A stretch of DNA of 64,000 nucleotides from Megaleporinus macrocephalus (Eukaryota; Chordata; Actinopteri; Characiformes; Anostomidae): positions 37,566,824-37,630,823 of the forward strand of contig CM038725.1 of assembly GCA_021613375.1 (NCBI GenBank), read 5' to 3'. Of the stretch, positions 23,484 to 36,200 are shown in pieces (the first letter of the stretch is position 1; every line of letters starts with the position of its first letter). The notes under the pieces were generated by a model that did not search any database, was not told the DNA's origin, and worked only from the letters and a program-made list of their open reading frames with translations. A program made the position numbers and the translations under genes.

Positions 23484-24576
23484 AGTGGTATGGTGTTTAC
23501 AGTGGTGGTGATGGTGTTTACAGTGATGGTGATGGTGTTTACAGAGGTGGTGATGGTGTTGTTTACAGTGATAGTGATGTTTACAGTGGTGGTGGTGATG
23601 TTTACAGTGGTGGTGATGGTGTTTACAGTGGTGGTGATGGTGTTGTTTACAGTGATGGTGATGTTTACAGTGGTGGTGGTGATGGTGTTTACAGTGGTGG
23701 TGATGGTGTTTACAGTGGTGATGGTGATGTTTACAGTGATGGTGATGGTGCATACAGTGGTGATGGTGATGTTTACAGTGGTGGTGATGGTGATGTTTAC
23801 AGTGGTGGTGATGGTGATGTTTACAGTGGTGATGGTGTTTACAGTGGTGATGTTGTTTACAGTGATGGTGATGGTGTTTACAGTGGTGATGGTGATGTTT
23901 ACAGTGGTGGTGATGGTGTTTACAGTAGTGGTGATGGTGTTTACAGTGGTGATGGTGATGTTAAAAAGGAATTTAATTGTAAAGGAATTTAATTATAGTC
24001 CTAAACAACAACGTGAAATTAATTACTTCAAAAATTCAAAATAATTATTAATTAATACGTTTTTGCGATGTAAACAGAGTGATTCAGAGTGAGTTTAGAG
24101 TGAAATGGTTCAAATGGTGTTTACAGTGGTGCTGCTGATGATGGTGTTTACAGTGGTGGTGATGTTTACAGTGGTGGTGGTGATAATGTTTACAGTGGTG
24201 GTGATGGTGATGTTTACAGTGATGGTGTTTACAGTGGTGGTGATGGTGTTTACAGTGGTGGTGATGGTGTTTACAGTGGTGATGGTGATGTTTACAGTGG
24301 TGGTGATGGTGATGTTTACAGTGATGGTGTTTACAGTGGTGGTGATGGTGTTTACAGTGGTGGTGATGGTGATGTTTACAGTGGTGATGGTGATGTTTAC
24401 AGTGGTGATGGTGATGTTTACAGTGGTGGTGATGGTGTTTACAGTGGTGGTGATGGTGTTTACAGTGGAGATGGTGTTTACAGTGATGGTGATGGTGTTT
24501 ACAGTGGTGATGGTGATGTTTACAGTGGTGATGGTGATGTTTACAGTGGTGGTGATGGTGATGTTTACAGTGGTGG
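23484..24576 (+). repeat. Minisatellite 'ggtgatggtgtttacagt', forward arrays
   Basis: Two blocks (23484-23962 and 24104-24576) of units of 12 to about 24 bases ending in 'gtttacagt' with variable 'ggtgat' counts, split by 140 bases of unique sequence. Long open frames occur because units are multiples of three. They are low-complexity and not genes. Confidence 0.93.
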
Positions 24577-24589
24577 AAGAGTGATGAAA

Positions 24590-26960
24590 CTCTTTAAAGA
24601 CCCCATATTTACACTAACACTATCATATCTAATAGCATGACGCTGTTCAACATAGTTCTTTTTTCATTAGTAGTATTTCAGATCATGAAGAGGCTCCAGT
24701 GCTGTAGATTTATACTCTGTTCTTCTAGAGTTTCTGAACTGCTCTTCTGATTTGTAACTGTCTACATCTCTAATTGGATCTGTTTTTCTTTCTGCTCTTT
24801 CTACTTCTTTTCTTTCTTTCTACTAGTTTTCTATTGCGTCTACTGCATCAGCTGAGAGCCGCTGTTGTTCTCGTAGGCTGCAGGTGGCGACTGTCCAAGT
24901 TGAGGCTCTTTTCTAAACTCCCCCCTTTTCTAAACTGGTGAGCTTCTCAGCGCCAGCCTGTTTTAACTGTTTACACGCTGGTTTGTAAGTGAACTGCTTA
25001 CACCGGTGGTTAGTCTGCGAGCCGGCGGACACAGCGTTTACTTCAGCTTCAGCGCTACATAATCACCATCACTATAACTTATTATATATAATATAGAATG
25101 ATTATAACTGACCATTAAACTATAGTTAGGTTGGTTCTTTATTCGTGATTCCAGCTCCACCTTAAATAGTGCAGCGGTTACACTGTGTCTCCTGTAGGTG
25201 TTTTGTTTTGTGTTTTAGTGAATAAACTGTAAACGGCCTGAATAAAGAGGAATAACAGACACAGTAACTGTTCAAACTTCACACATGAACAGTGTATAAC
25301 TTTACACAGATACTGAATCCTGAATCCACACATACCTCATAGATTTAAAATAGTAATGAATTAATAATGGATCTGCTGTAAGAACTGATAATAACTGACC
25401 GGTATTTTAGGTGTTTGGTGCAAATACAACCCTCTGAAATGTGGTGTTTCTTGTCTATTTCATATTACCAGGTACACCTGCGACTAAAAAAAACAAGCTA
25501 TTCAATTCAATCACATTACATTTAGATTTGGATTAGCTTCTAATCTAATTCATGACCCTTATTATTTTCAGTCTTATGCTTTAAACTTGCAGTGAAAAAA
25601 ACATCATCTATTTAGAGAATTATTTTTATTCCCTTTGTAGTCAAAATCCTCATGTTTACAAGTGTAAGATAGACAAAGCACACATTCCTAATTCTTCATT
25701 AGTAAGTCTCCATCATGAGCCTCTCTAGTCTGCTAGAGCAGGAACGTGTGCAGCATATCGCGTTTGTGAACAGCCCCTTTGTTTCGCCGCCATTTGCTAA
25801 AAGAGAAACTGCGAACAAGGAGCCCCGAACAAGACGCTGCGAATAAGTAACTAACTAAAGTCTCGTTTTAGATCAGAGTAGAAGTTCTGATATATACAGC
25901 CGCTCCAGAGGAGATCCAGCCGAACAGAACGGTGAGTAGATGTTAGATGTTTATGGAGAAGCTGGGTGAGTCTCTCTCTCTCTCTCTCTCTGTTTCTGCT
26001 GCGTCACGTCCTAGAACGGGTTAAACAGTCTCTGTATGAAGAGTTAATCTAACATTATAAATGTCTGTATATGTGGTTAAAGTAGTCGCTCTGATCTGAT
26101 CTGATCTGATCTGATTCTGGATGAAGCTGTTTGGTGTGTTTCAGTGTGTATTCGGACTCGCAGGGTCGCGTATCCAGTTACAACATGGCGTCGTGTTAAA
26201 ATCGAAAGTATCTAAAAGCAGTTTGGATATAAGAATCAGTTCGAGTTCAGTATATACTCACAGTGTTCCACAGAGAATCTACTGTAGTTCATAAATATGA
26301 TAATAAATATTAACTTGTGTTAAAACGTCTAATAACAATCACACGACAGATACTGTTTAAACACTGTTTCTTTCTTTCATATAAATAATAATCATTTGTC
26401 GAAGCAGTTTAAATGTTCAATCATTCATTTATTTAAATATTTTATATCAGAAATTTAAGGTGAAGAGGTTAGATGTGCTGTAGAACTGAGACTATGAACG
26501 CTGAGCAACAGGGCCGCTATACCATGTGACCCTGACTCCTTTCTGTTTAATGAAGGAGTAAACAGCACTATAGACCTCCAGCACTGCACTCTTCATCTTT
26601 CCATTACTGCAGAATGAAGCTCTCGTTATCTTTCCATCTCATCCACCATCTAGAACGTTCACCTGGAGCAGAACCTCACAGACTTAAACCCAGAACTAAA
26701 CCACTAAACACCACAGTCGCTCCAGAACAGACTAAACCTGAGCTAATACTTCCTATTAGTCTGTATGTACAGAACAAGAATATCTTCTTCTTCTTCTTAT
26801 ATTAATCTCCATCAAAAGATTAAGTACAAGTACATACTGAGACTGTTCTGGTCAGTATAAGCGTTTTACTTCAGTATTACTGTATTTAGTATTTCACTAA
26901 TAAGTACATACACAGCAGTTAAATTCTCTAAATTCTTTTTTTTAAGACATGTGGGTTTAC
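24590..26960. other. Spacer between opposite minisatellite arrays; no coding gene recognised
   Basis: A 'gaacagaacggtgagtag' donor-like site near 25925-25940, after GC-richer sequence, could be a non-coding first exon. No downstream exon could be tied to it. The 'ccccgaacaagacgctgc' stretch near 25823 recurs in reverse near 33020, just upstream of gene B. Confidence 0.4.
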
Positions 26961-26965
26961 TAGAT

Positions 26966-27826
26966 TCACCACCACTGTAAACACCATCACTACCACTGTA
27001 AACACCATCACTACCACTGTAAACACCATCACTACCACTGTAAACACCATCACCACCACTGTAAACACCATCACCACCACTGTAAATACCATCACCACCA
27101 CTGTAAACACCATCACCACTGTAAACACCATCACCACCACTGTAAACACCATCACCACCACTGTAAACACCATCACTACCACTGTAAACACCACCACCAC
27201 TGTAAACACCATCACCACCACTGTAAACACCACCACCACTGTAAACACCATCACCACCACTGTAAACACCATCACCATCACTGTAAACACCATCACCACC
27301 ACTGTAAACACCACCACCACTGTAAACACCATCACCACCACTGTAAACACCATCACCACCACTGTAAACACCATCACCATCACTGTAAACACCATCACCA
27401 CCACTGTAAACACCACCACCACTGTAAACACCATCACCACCACTGTAAACACCATCACTACCACTGTAAACACCACCACCACTGTAAACACCATCACCAC
27501 CACTGTAAACACCATCACCATCACTGTAAACACCATCACCACCACTGTAAACACCATCACCACCACCACTGTAAACATTATCAGCAACACTGTAAACATC
27601 ACCACCACTGTAAACACCATCACCACCACCACTGTAAACATCATCAGCACCACTGTAAACACCATCAGCACCACTGTAAACATCACCACCACCACTGTAA
27701 ACATCATAACCACCACTGTAAACATCATCACCACCACTGTAAACATCATCACCACCACTGTAAACATCATAACCACCACTGTAAACACCATCACCACCAC
27801 TGTAAACATCACCTCCACTGTAAACA
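26966..27826 (-). repeat. Same minisatellite in reverse orientation
   Basis: About 45 copies of 'accatcaccaccactgtaaac', the complement of the unit at 23484-24576. The two sets form an inverted pair around 2.4 kb of spacer. Confidence 0.93.
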
Positions 27827-28386
27827 CCATCAGAAGCTCAGAAGCTGAAACTGCCTCAGTAGATGTGTGTATGTGAGGTAGAAGAGTCGCTACTCAGAGC
27901 TGTACAGATAGGGAAGCTGTGAAATGGTAAACGGTGAACTGGGTCTGTTTTGTGGTGTAAAATTCAGATAAATTAACAAAAACAGTAAACAGGTTTCAGA
28001 CAGAAACTCAACTAATACCAGCTCACCATTCAAACACGACAGTCACTACAGAGAACATCTACAGTGAATCTCCACCAGGCAGGAGAATCCAGTCCAGAGC
28101 TCATTACACAGAAGATATGAAGATCCAGAACTACAGAGAAGAACCGCTGTACACACAGAAACCGTGTTGGGTTTAGAACGTTCTTGTTTATTGCAGGACG
28201 TTGAAAGAGTTGAAGAACAGTATGAGGTGTTTCTCCTATGAGTGCATCACTGCTTACTGAACCTCACTCAACTTCAGAGACCTGTACAACCAATCATGAT
28301 ACTCTTCTTCTCCTGGTTTAATAGTGTTAGTATGTATGTGTATGTTTACATATGTATTTATAAATATTTGTTTTGACAGTGCTGCC

Positions 28387-31300
28387 ATGCCGACCTGCTG
28401 GATTGGTCACTTCATGCTGTTCTTACAGCTTCTTCTGTTTATTACTGGTAAGTGTGCAGCAGATCTGTTTCACCTTCTACAGGATTTTATTCTGACCTCC
28501 ACTTAATTTACAGATACACTACCAGTCAAAAGTTTGGAGACACTTTCCTGAATATCTATGTTTATAGTTATAAAGACGTTTAGATCTGAATCTGCTGAGA
28601 GATGAGTGTAAATAGTGAAGTTGGAGCATGACTTTGGGAGATCTTACTACAGTGATGCAGTATTGAGTTCATCACTAACAGGGTGAAACAGAACTTTCTG
28701 TTAAGTTAAGATCAAACAGATATTATTTTATTTGGAACATAGTGTACTAATGGACTCTGATCTCAGTTTTAGCAGTTCATGTTAAAGCAGCTACCAAGTC
28801 AGCATTTCATTACCTTCAGAACATCAACAAGATCAGAGATCTTCTGAATAACCGAGACATGGAGAAACTCGTCCACACCTTTATTTCTAGCAGGGTTGAT
28901 CACAGGGTTGATGGTCCTAACCAGGGTCAAACTGCACCTGTCAGAGTTTCACTAGGAGTAAAAGAAGGAAACACATCACCTCCATTCTTAAACCCTCACA
29001 CTGGATACCAGTATGTTACAGAGGTGACTTTAAGGTTCTAATACTGGTCTATAAATCACTGACTGGTGTCAGACCAGCGTGTATGTATCTGATATCCTGC
29101 AGGGATATGAGCTGAACTCTCAGATCATCAGGAAGCGGTCAGTTAGTCCAGCCTAAGATAAAGACTAAACATGGAGAAGCAGAGTTTATATACTGTGCTG
29201 CTCTTAAAAGGAACCAGAGAACATTAGAAGAACCCAGTACTAGATACTTTTAAATCCTGGCTGAAAGTTTAGCTCAGTTTAAAACACTGTTAGCTCTAGA
29301 ACGCTTGTTTCCTTCAATGAAACTTCTTCTTCTCTTGTGATTAATTTGTTTAATTCTCTTTAGTGTAAATATTTCACTCATGTTTTATTTTCTGCTACAT
29401 GTTTTTATTTTTTTATATTTTCTCATTTGTAAATAATTTTGAGTGGATGTAGTGAACAAAAGGTGCTGTATAAGTAAACTTGCTTTAAATGATAATCATA
29501 AATAACTATATTGCTTTTAATGTGGTCACTTCATCTGATTTAAACAATTAAAAAAAGTAACATCAATTATATCACTTTTATCTTCTACTGTTCTCTCTTT
29601 CAGGGTCTGTATCAGATGTTCCTGCAGTGAAGGTGGAGCTACATGGTTCTGCTACTCTGTCCTGCTCTGAGAGATGCTCTGGTTTGGTCAGATGGACTGA
29701 GTTCAGGCAACCCACTGACTCTCTGGCTGAGTGTGATCAGACTTCCTGCAGATCAGTGAAGGAGGGATATCAGATGATCCATCATCAGTACCTGAATGGA
29801 GATCTGTCTCTCACCATCACTGATGCTGATTTCAGTAAGAGGGGCCGGTACACGTGTGACTGTGATGATAAAGATCTCTGTGACGTTCAGCTTCTGATTA
29901 AACGTAAGTGTTTATCTGTTTTATCAACAACTACACAAAACTAACATCAAACACAATACATATAAACACAGTTCCAGTCTAACTTCACTGTAGCTGTACA
30001 GTCTAACAGTTAGTGTCCGAGTCAGCCGTACAGTCTAACAGTTAGTGTCCGAGTCAGCCGTACAGTCTAACAGTTAGTGTCCGAGTCAGCCGTACAGTCT
30101 AACAGTTAGTGTCCGAGTCAGCCGTACAGTCTAACAGTTAGTGTCCGAGTCAGCCGTACAGTCTAACAGTTAGTGTCCGAGTCAGCCGTACAGTCTAACA
30201 GTTAGTGTCCGAGTCAGCCGTACAGTCTAACAGTTAGTGTCCGAGTCAGCCGTACAGTCTAACAGTTAGTGTCCGAGTCAGCCGTACAGTCTAACAGTTA
30301 GTGTCCGAGTCAGCCGTACAGTCTAACAGTTAATGTCCGAGTCAGCCGTACAGTCTAACAGTTAGTATCCGAGTCAGCCGTACAGTCTAACAGTTAGTGT
30401 CCGAGTCAGCCGTACAGTCTAACAGTTAGTGTCCGAGTCAGCCGTGTACGGTCTAACAGTTTGTGTCCGAGCCAGTCGTACGGTCTAACAGTTTGTGTCC
30501 GAGTCAGCCGTGTACGGTCTAACAGTTTGTGTCCGAGTCAGCCGTACGGTCTAACAGTTTGTGTCCGAGTCAGCCGTGTACAGTCTGACAGTTTGTGTCC
30601 GAGTCAGCCGTACGGTCTAACAGTTAGTGTCCGAGTCAGCCGTATGGTCTAACAGTTAGTGTCCGAGTCAGTCGTACGGTATAACAGTTAGTGTCCGAGT
30701 CAGCCGTACAGTCTAACAGTTGGTGTCCGAGTCAGCCGTACGGTCTAACAGTTAGTGTCCGAGTCAGCCGTACGGTCTAACAGTTAGTGTCCGAGTCAGC
30801 CGTACAGTCTAACAGTTAGTGTCCGAGTCAGCCGTACAGTCTAACAGTTTGTGTCCGAGTCAGCCGTACAGTCTAACAGTTTGTGTCCGAGTCAGCCGTA
30901 CAGTCTAACAGTTAGTGTCCGAGTCAGACGTACAGTCTAACAGTTTGTGTCCGAGTCAGCCATACAGTCTAACAGTTTGTGTCCGAGTCAGCCGTACAGT
31001 CTAACAGTTAGTGTCCGAGTCAGCCGTACAGTCTAACAGTTTGTGTCCGAGTCAGCCGTACAGTCTAACAGTTAGTGTCCGAGTCAGCCGTATGGTCTAA
31101 CAGTTAGTGTCCGAGTCAGACGTACGGTCTAACAGTTGGTGTCCGAGTCAGCCGTACAGTCTAACAGTTTGTGTCTGAGTCAGTCGTACAGTCTAACAGT
31201 TAGTGTCTGAGTCAGCCGTACAGTCTAACAGTTTGTGTCCGAGTCAGCCGTACAGTCTAACAGTTTGTGTCCGAGTCAGCCGTACAGTCTAACAGTTAGT

Positions 31301-32550
31301 GTCCGAGTCAGACGTACAGTCTAACAGTTTGTGTCCGAGTCAGCCGTACAGTCTAACAGTTTGTGTCTGAGTCAGTCGTACAGTCTAACAGTTAGTGTCT
31401 GAGTCGGCCGTACAGTCTAACAGTTTGTGTCTGAGTCGGCCGTACAGTCTAACAGTTTGTGTCTGAGTCGGCCGTACAGTCTAACAGTTTGTGTCTGAGT
31501 CGGCCGTACAGTCTAACATTTAGTGTCCGAGTCAGTCGTACAGTCTAACAGTTTGTGTCTGAGTCGGCCGTACAGTCTAACAGTTTGTGTCTGAGTCAGC
31601 CGTACAGTCTAACAGTTAGTGTCCGAGTCAGCCGTACAGTATAACAGTTAGTGTCCGAGTCAGTCGTACAGTCTAACAGTTAGTGTCTGAGTCAGTCGTA
31701 CAGTCTAACAGTTTGTGTCTGAGTCAGTCGTACAGTCTAACAGTTAGTGTCCGAGTCAGCCGTACAGTCTAACAGTTTGTGTCTGAGTCCAACTCCACTG
31801 CAGTCGTACTCACAAGGTTCTCGTCTGATGACAGAAACACACACAGTGCTGGACAGAAAGAGGAGCCTGAGATTAAAAACTAATGAAGTTTTTTTCTCCT
31901 TCAGCTTTAAACACTTCAGTTCAGATAGAGTCCGGTGAGTCTCTGGTCCTGGAAGTGGACATACCAGAGGACGTGGAGGTGCTTGGACCGTCCAGTGGTC
32001 AGATCTGTACAGTAGATGGACGTTCACTACAGCGTGAACCTGAATACACTCAGAGAGTGTCGACTGCTGTTACACTGAGAGGAGTGACTCCGTCTGATAG
32101 TGGAGTTTATACTATAAAGGACAAACTGAATGATGAGGTCATTCACACCTACACAGTGAGCGTGAGGTCAGCAGGTGGAGGTGAGTTAACAGGTATGTGA
32201 CTACATGATGTCTGTCTGTCCAATCAGAATTCACTGAACAGGAATCTGAGTTTAATGATGGTGTTCAGTTTAAACTCACTGTGTTATAAACCTGTGTGTG
32301 TGTTTGTTTTGTAGATGACCGGTCAGATCTGGACACTGATAGAGGAGCTGCTGTACCAGTGTGGGTGACTGTACTGCTGCTGGTTGTACTGGTTGTACTG
32401 GTAGCTGTGATTGTGGGATCAGTGGTGGTGATTGTGTGGCTGAAGAGAGAGAATCAGCAGCTCCGGATGAAGAATGAAGGAAATGGAACTGAACTGAATG
32501 GACTCAGTAACCACAGTCCAGAAAACCAGAGTCTATCAGCTCTTCATTAA
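28387..32550 (+). CDS. Two-Ig-domain membrane receptor A (DICP-like)
   Basis: Probable leukocyte surface receptor of 290 residues. Exons: leader 28387-28447 (starts MPTCWIGHFMLF), D1 29604-29903, D2 31905-32180, stalk/transmembrane/tail 32315-32550; all introns are phase 1 with GT-AG ends. D1 has seven cysteines, including C-S-E-R-C near strand B and YTCDCD...LC near strand F. D2 opens with an N-glycosylation sequon (NTS) and ends with a DSGVYT strand-F motif. It lacks the usual B and F cysteines and has one cysteine (QICTVDG). A 24-residue Val/Leu transmembrane segment without charged residues is followed by LKRENQQL and a tail with no tyrosine, so there is no ITIM or ITAM. A splice acceptor lies just before the ATG, so a 5' untranslated exon is likely upstream. 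Nearness to MHC class I and the domain plan suggest DICP; other fish Ig families (CD300-like, PIGRL) are possible. Confidence 0.85.
28508..28630 (+). mobile_element. Tc1-like-terminus dispersed repeat in intron 1 of gene A
   Basis: Begins 'cactaccagtcaaaagtttg'. Matches 33353-33475 in gene B and the complement of 21690-21812. Confidence 0.5.
28785..29492 (+). mobile_element. L2-clade-like LINE 3' fragment in intron 1 of gene A
   Basis: The plus strand encodes, with breaks, residues typical of the end of an L2/CR1-type reverse transcriptase ORF: INKIRDLLNNRDMEKLVH, FISSRVD, then YKSLTGVRPACM and SDILQ-like segments. It ends in a 3' tail 'aaggtgctgtataagtaaac'. Frameshifts and deletions make it dead. 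Confidence 0.72.
29990..31795 (+). repeat. 32-bp array in intron 2 of gene A
   Basis: About 55 copies of 'cagtctaacagttagtgtcc' + 'gagtcagccgta', lying between D1 and D2 exons. Main variants are 'gtttgtgt' for 'gttagtgt' and 'gtctgagt' for 'gtccgagt', in patches. It is followed by the unexpanded end 'ccaactccactgcagtcgta'. Confidence 0.96.
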
Positions 32551-33231
32551 TGGTCAGATCTTCTGAGAGATGTTCACTGGTCTGTTTCTTCTTGTTACCG
32601 TTTCCTGTTTCATTCTTTCACCTATAAAGTTTTTGAAAATGTACATAAACATGGAGGACCAAACTAGAGCTGAGGAGCTTTAGTTCCTGCGGTCAGTAGG
32701 AGGAGCAGTGCTGATGTTTCTTCATTAAATCAACCGAGACTGACATCATCGACGAGAAGAGGAGGAGCTTTTCTGTAAACGACTTTGTGAAGATGTTACA
32801 TTTATTACCACCAGATGTGGCTCTGTGGTCCAACACTGACCGCTGATGATGGACTAGAGTGTGAAACAGTACAAACACAAACTGTACATCAAGACATGGA
32901 CATCAGTCTCTAACTGGACACCAGCAGGATGGAGTCAAAGGAGAGGGGTTTCTGAACGAGGCTGAAGTTAGTTACTTATTCGCAGCTCCTGATTCGTTTG
33001 GCTCCTTATTCACAGCGTCTTGTTCGGGGATGAAGTTCGCTCAGGACGACGAAGTTGAAGAACACTATGAGGTGTTTCTCCTATGAGCACATCACTCTTC
33101 ACTAAACCTCACTCAACTTCAGAGACCTGTACAACCAATCATGGTACTCTTCTTCTCCTGGATTAATAGTGTTAGTATGTATGTGTGTGTTTACATATGT
33201 ATTTATAAATATTTGTTTTGACAGTGCTGCC
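32551..33231. other. 3' flank of gene A and 5' flank of gene B
   Basis: Sequence from 32551 to about 32790 matches 37262-37498 after gene B, and 33051 onward matches 28199 onward. The piece 32791-33050 between them is unique apart from a 'gacgctg'-type segment related to 25790-25850 in reverse. Confidence 0.7.
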
Positions 33232-36200
33232 ATGCCGACCTGCTGGATTGGTCACTTCATGCTGTTCTTACTGCTGCTTATGTTTATTACTGGTAAGTGT
33301 GCAGCAGATCTGTTTCACCTTCTACAGGATTTTATTCTGACCTCCACTTAATTTACAGATACACTACCAGTCAAAAGTTTGGAGACACTTTCCTGAATAT
33401 ATTTGTTTATAGTTATAAAGACGTTTAGATCTGAATCTGCTGAGAGATGAGTGTAAATAGTGAAGTTGGAGCATGACTTTGGGAGATCTTACTACAGTGA
33501 TGCAGTATTGAGTTCATCACTAACAGGGTGAAACAGAACTTTCTGTTAAGTTAAGATCAAACAGATATTATTTTATTTGGAACATAGTGTACTAATGGAC
33601 TCTGATCTCAGTTTTAGCAGTTCATGTTAAAGCAGCTACCAAGTCAGCATTTCATTACCTTCAGAACATCAACAAGATCAGAGATCTTCTGAATAACCGA
33701 GACATGGAGAAACTCGTCCACACCTTTATTTCTAGCAGGGTTGATCACAGGGTTGATGGTCCTAACCAGGGTCAAACTGCACCTGTCAGAGTTTCACTAG
33801 GAGTAAAAGAAGGAAACACATCACCTCCATTCTTAAACCCTCACACTGGATACCAGTATGTTACAGAGGTGACTTTAAGGTTCTAATACTGGTCTATAAA
33901 TCACTGACTGGTGTCAGACCAGCGTGCATGTATCTGATATCCTGCAGGGATATGAGCTGAACTCTCAGATCATCAGGAACCGGTCAGTTAGTCCAGCCTA
34001 AGATAAAGACTAAACATGGAGAAGCAGAGTTTATATACTGTGCTGCTCTTAAAAGGAACCAGAGAACATTAGAAGAACCCGGTACTAGATACTTTTAAAT
34101 CCTGGCTGAAAGTTTAGCTCAGTTTAAAACACTGTTAGCTCTAGAACACTTGTATCCTTCAATGAAACTTCTTCTTCTCTTGTGATTAATTTGTTTAATT
34201 CTCTTTAGTGTAAATATTTCACTCATGTTTTATTTTCTGCTACATGTTTTTATTTTTTTATATTTTCTCATTTGTAAATAACTTTGAGTGGATGTAGTGA
34301 ACAAAAGGTGCTGTGTAAGTAAACTTGCTTTAAATGATAATCATAAATAACTATATTGCTTTTAATGTGGTCACTTCATCTGATTTAAACAATTAAAAAA
34401 AGTAACATCAATTATATCACTTTTATCTTCTACTGTTCTCTCTTTCAGTGTCTGTATCAGATGTTCCTGCAGTGAAGGTGGAGCTACATGGTTCTGCTAC
34501 TCTGTCCTGCTCTGAGAGATGCTCTGGTTTGGTCAGATGGACTGAGTTCAGGAAACCCACTGACACTCTGGCTGAGTGTGATCAGACTTCCTGCAGATCA
34601 GTGAAGGAGGGATATCAGATGATCCTTCATCAGTACCTGAATGGAGATCTGTCTCTCACCATCACTGATGCTGATTTCAGTAAGAGGGGCCGGTACACGT
34701 GTGACTGTGATGATAAAGATCTCTGTGACGTTCAGCTTCTGATTAAACGTAAGTGTTTATCTGTTTTATCAACAACTACACACAACTAACATCAAACACA
34801 ATACATATAAACACAGTTCCAGTCTAACTTCACTGTAGCTGTACAGTCTAACAGTTAGTGTCCGAGTCAGCCGTACAGTCTAACAGTTAGTGTCTGAGTC
34901 AGCCGTACAGTCTAACAGTTAGTGTCCGAGTCAGTCGTACAGTCTAACAGTTAGTGTCCGAGTCAGCCGTACAGTCTAACAGTTAGTGTCCGAGTCAGTC
35001 GTACAGTCTAACAGTTAGTGTCCGAGTCAGTCGTACAGTCTAACAGTTAGTGTCCGAGTCAGCCGTACAGTCTAACAGTTAGTGTCCGAGTCAGTCATAC
35101 GGTCTAACAGTTAGTGTCCGAGTCAGTCGTACAGTCTAACAGTTAATGTCCGAGTCAGTCATACGGTCTAACAGTTAGTGTCCGAGTCAGTCATACGGTC
35201 TAACAGTTAGTGTCTGAGTCAGTCGCACGGTATAACAGTTAGTGTCTGAGTCAGTCGTACAGTCTAACAGTTAGTGTCCGAGTCAGCCGTACAGTCTAAC
35301 AGTTAGTGTCCGAGTCAGTCGTACAGTCTAACAGTTAGTGTCTGAGTCAGCCGTACAGTCTAACAGTTAGTGTCCGAGTCAGCTGTACAGTATAACAGTT
35401 AGTGTCTGAGTCAGCCGTACAGTCTAACAGTTTGTGTCTGAGTCAGTCGTACAGTCTAACAGTTAGTGTCCGAGTCAGCCATACAGTCTAACAGTTAGTG
35501 TCCGAGTCAGCTGTACAGTCTAACAGTTAGTGTCTGAGTCAGCCGTACAGTCTAACAGTTAGTGTCCGAGTCAGTCGTACAGTCTAACAGTTAGTGTCTG
35601 AGTCAGCCGTACAGTCTAACAGTTTGTGTCTGAGTCAGTCGTACAGTCTAACAGTTAGTGTCCGAGTCAGCCATACAGTCTAACAGTTAGTGTCCGAGTC
35701 AGCTGTACAGTCTAACAGTTAGTGTCTGAGTCAGCCGTACAGTCTAACAGTTAGTGTCCGAGTCAGTCGTACAGTCTAACAGTTAGTGTCTGAGTCAGAC
35801 GTACAGTCTAACAGTTTGTGTCTGAGTCAGTCGTACAGTCTAACAGTTAGTGTCTGAGTCAGCCGTACTGTCTAACAGTTAGTGTCCGAGTCAGCCGTAC
35901 AGTCTAACAGTTAGTGTCCGAGTCAGCCGTACAGTCTAACAGTTAGTGTCCGAGTCAGCCGTACAGTCTAACAGTTTGTGTCCGAGTCAGCCGTACAGTC
36001 TAACAGTTAGTGTCTGAGTCAGTCGTACGGTCTAACAGTTAGTGTCTGAGTCAGCCGTACAGTATAACAGTTTGTGTCTGAGTCAGTCGTACGGTCTAAC
36101 AGTTAGTGTCCGAGTCAGCCGTACAGTCTAACAGTTAGTGTCCGAGTCAGCCGTACAGTCTAACAGTTTGTGTCTGAGTCGGCCGTACAGTATAACAGTT

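Noticed and set aside
23384..24584. Open frames encoding VYSGGDG or MVFTVVV repeats
   Set aside because: Low-complexity minisatellite with unit lengths divisible by three. All frames are open and no gene context exists.
26928..27830. 300-residue hydrophobic frame MVFTVVV on the minus strand
   Set aside because: Same minisatellite in reverse; composition reflects the repeat.
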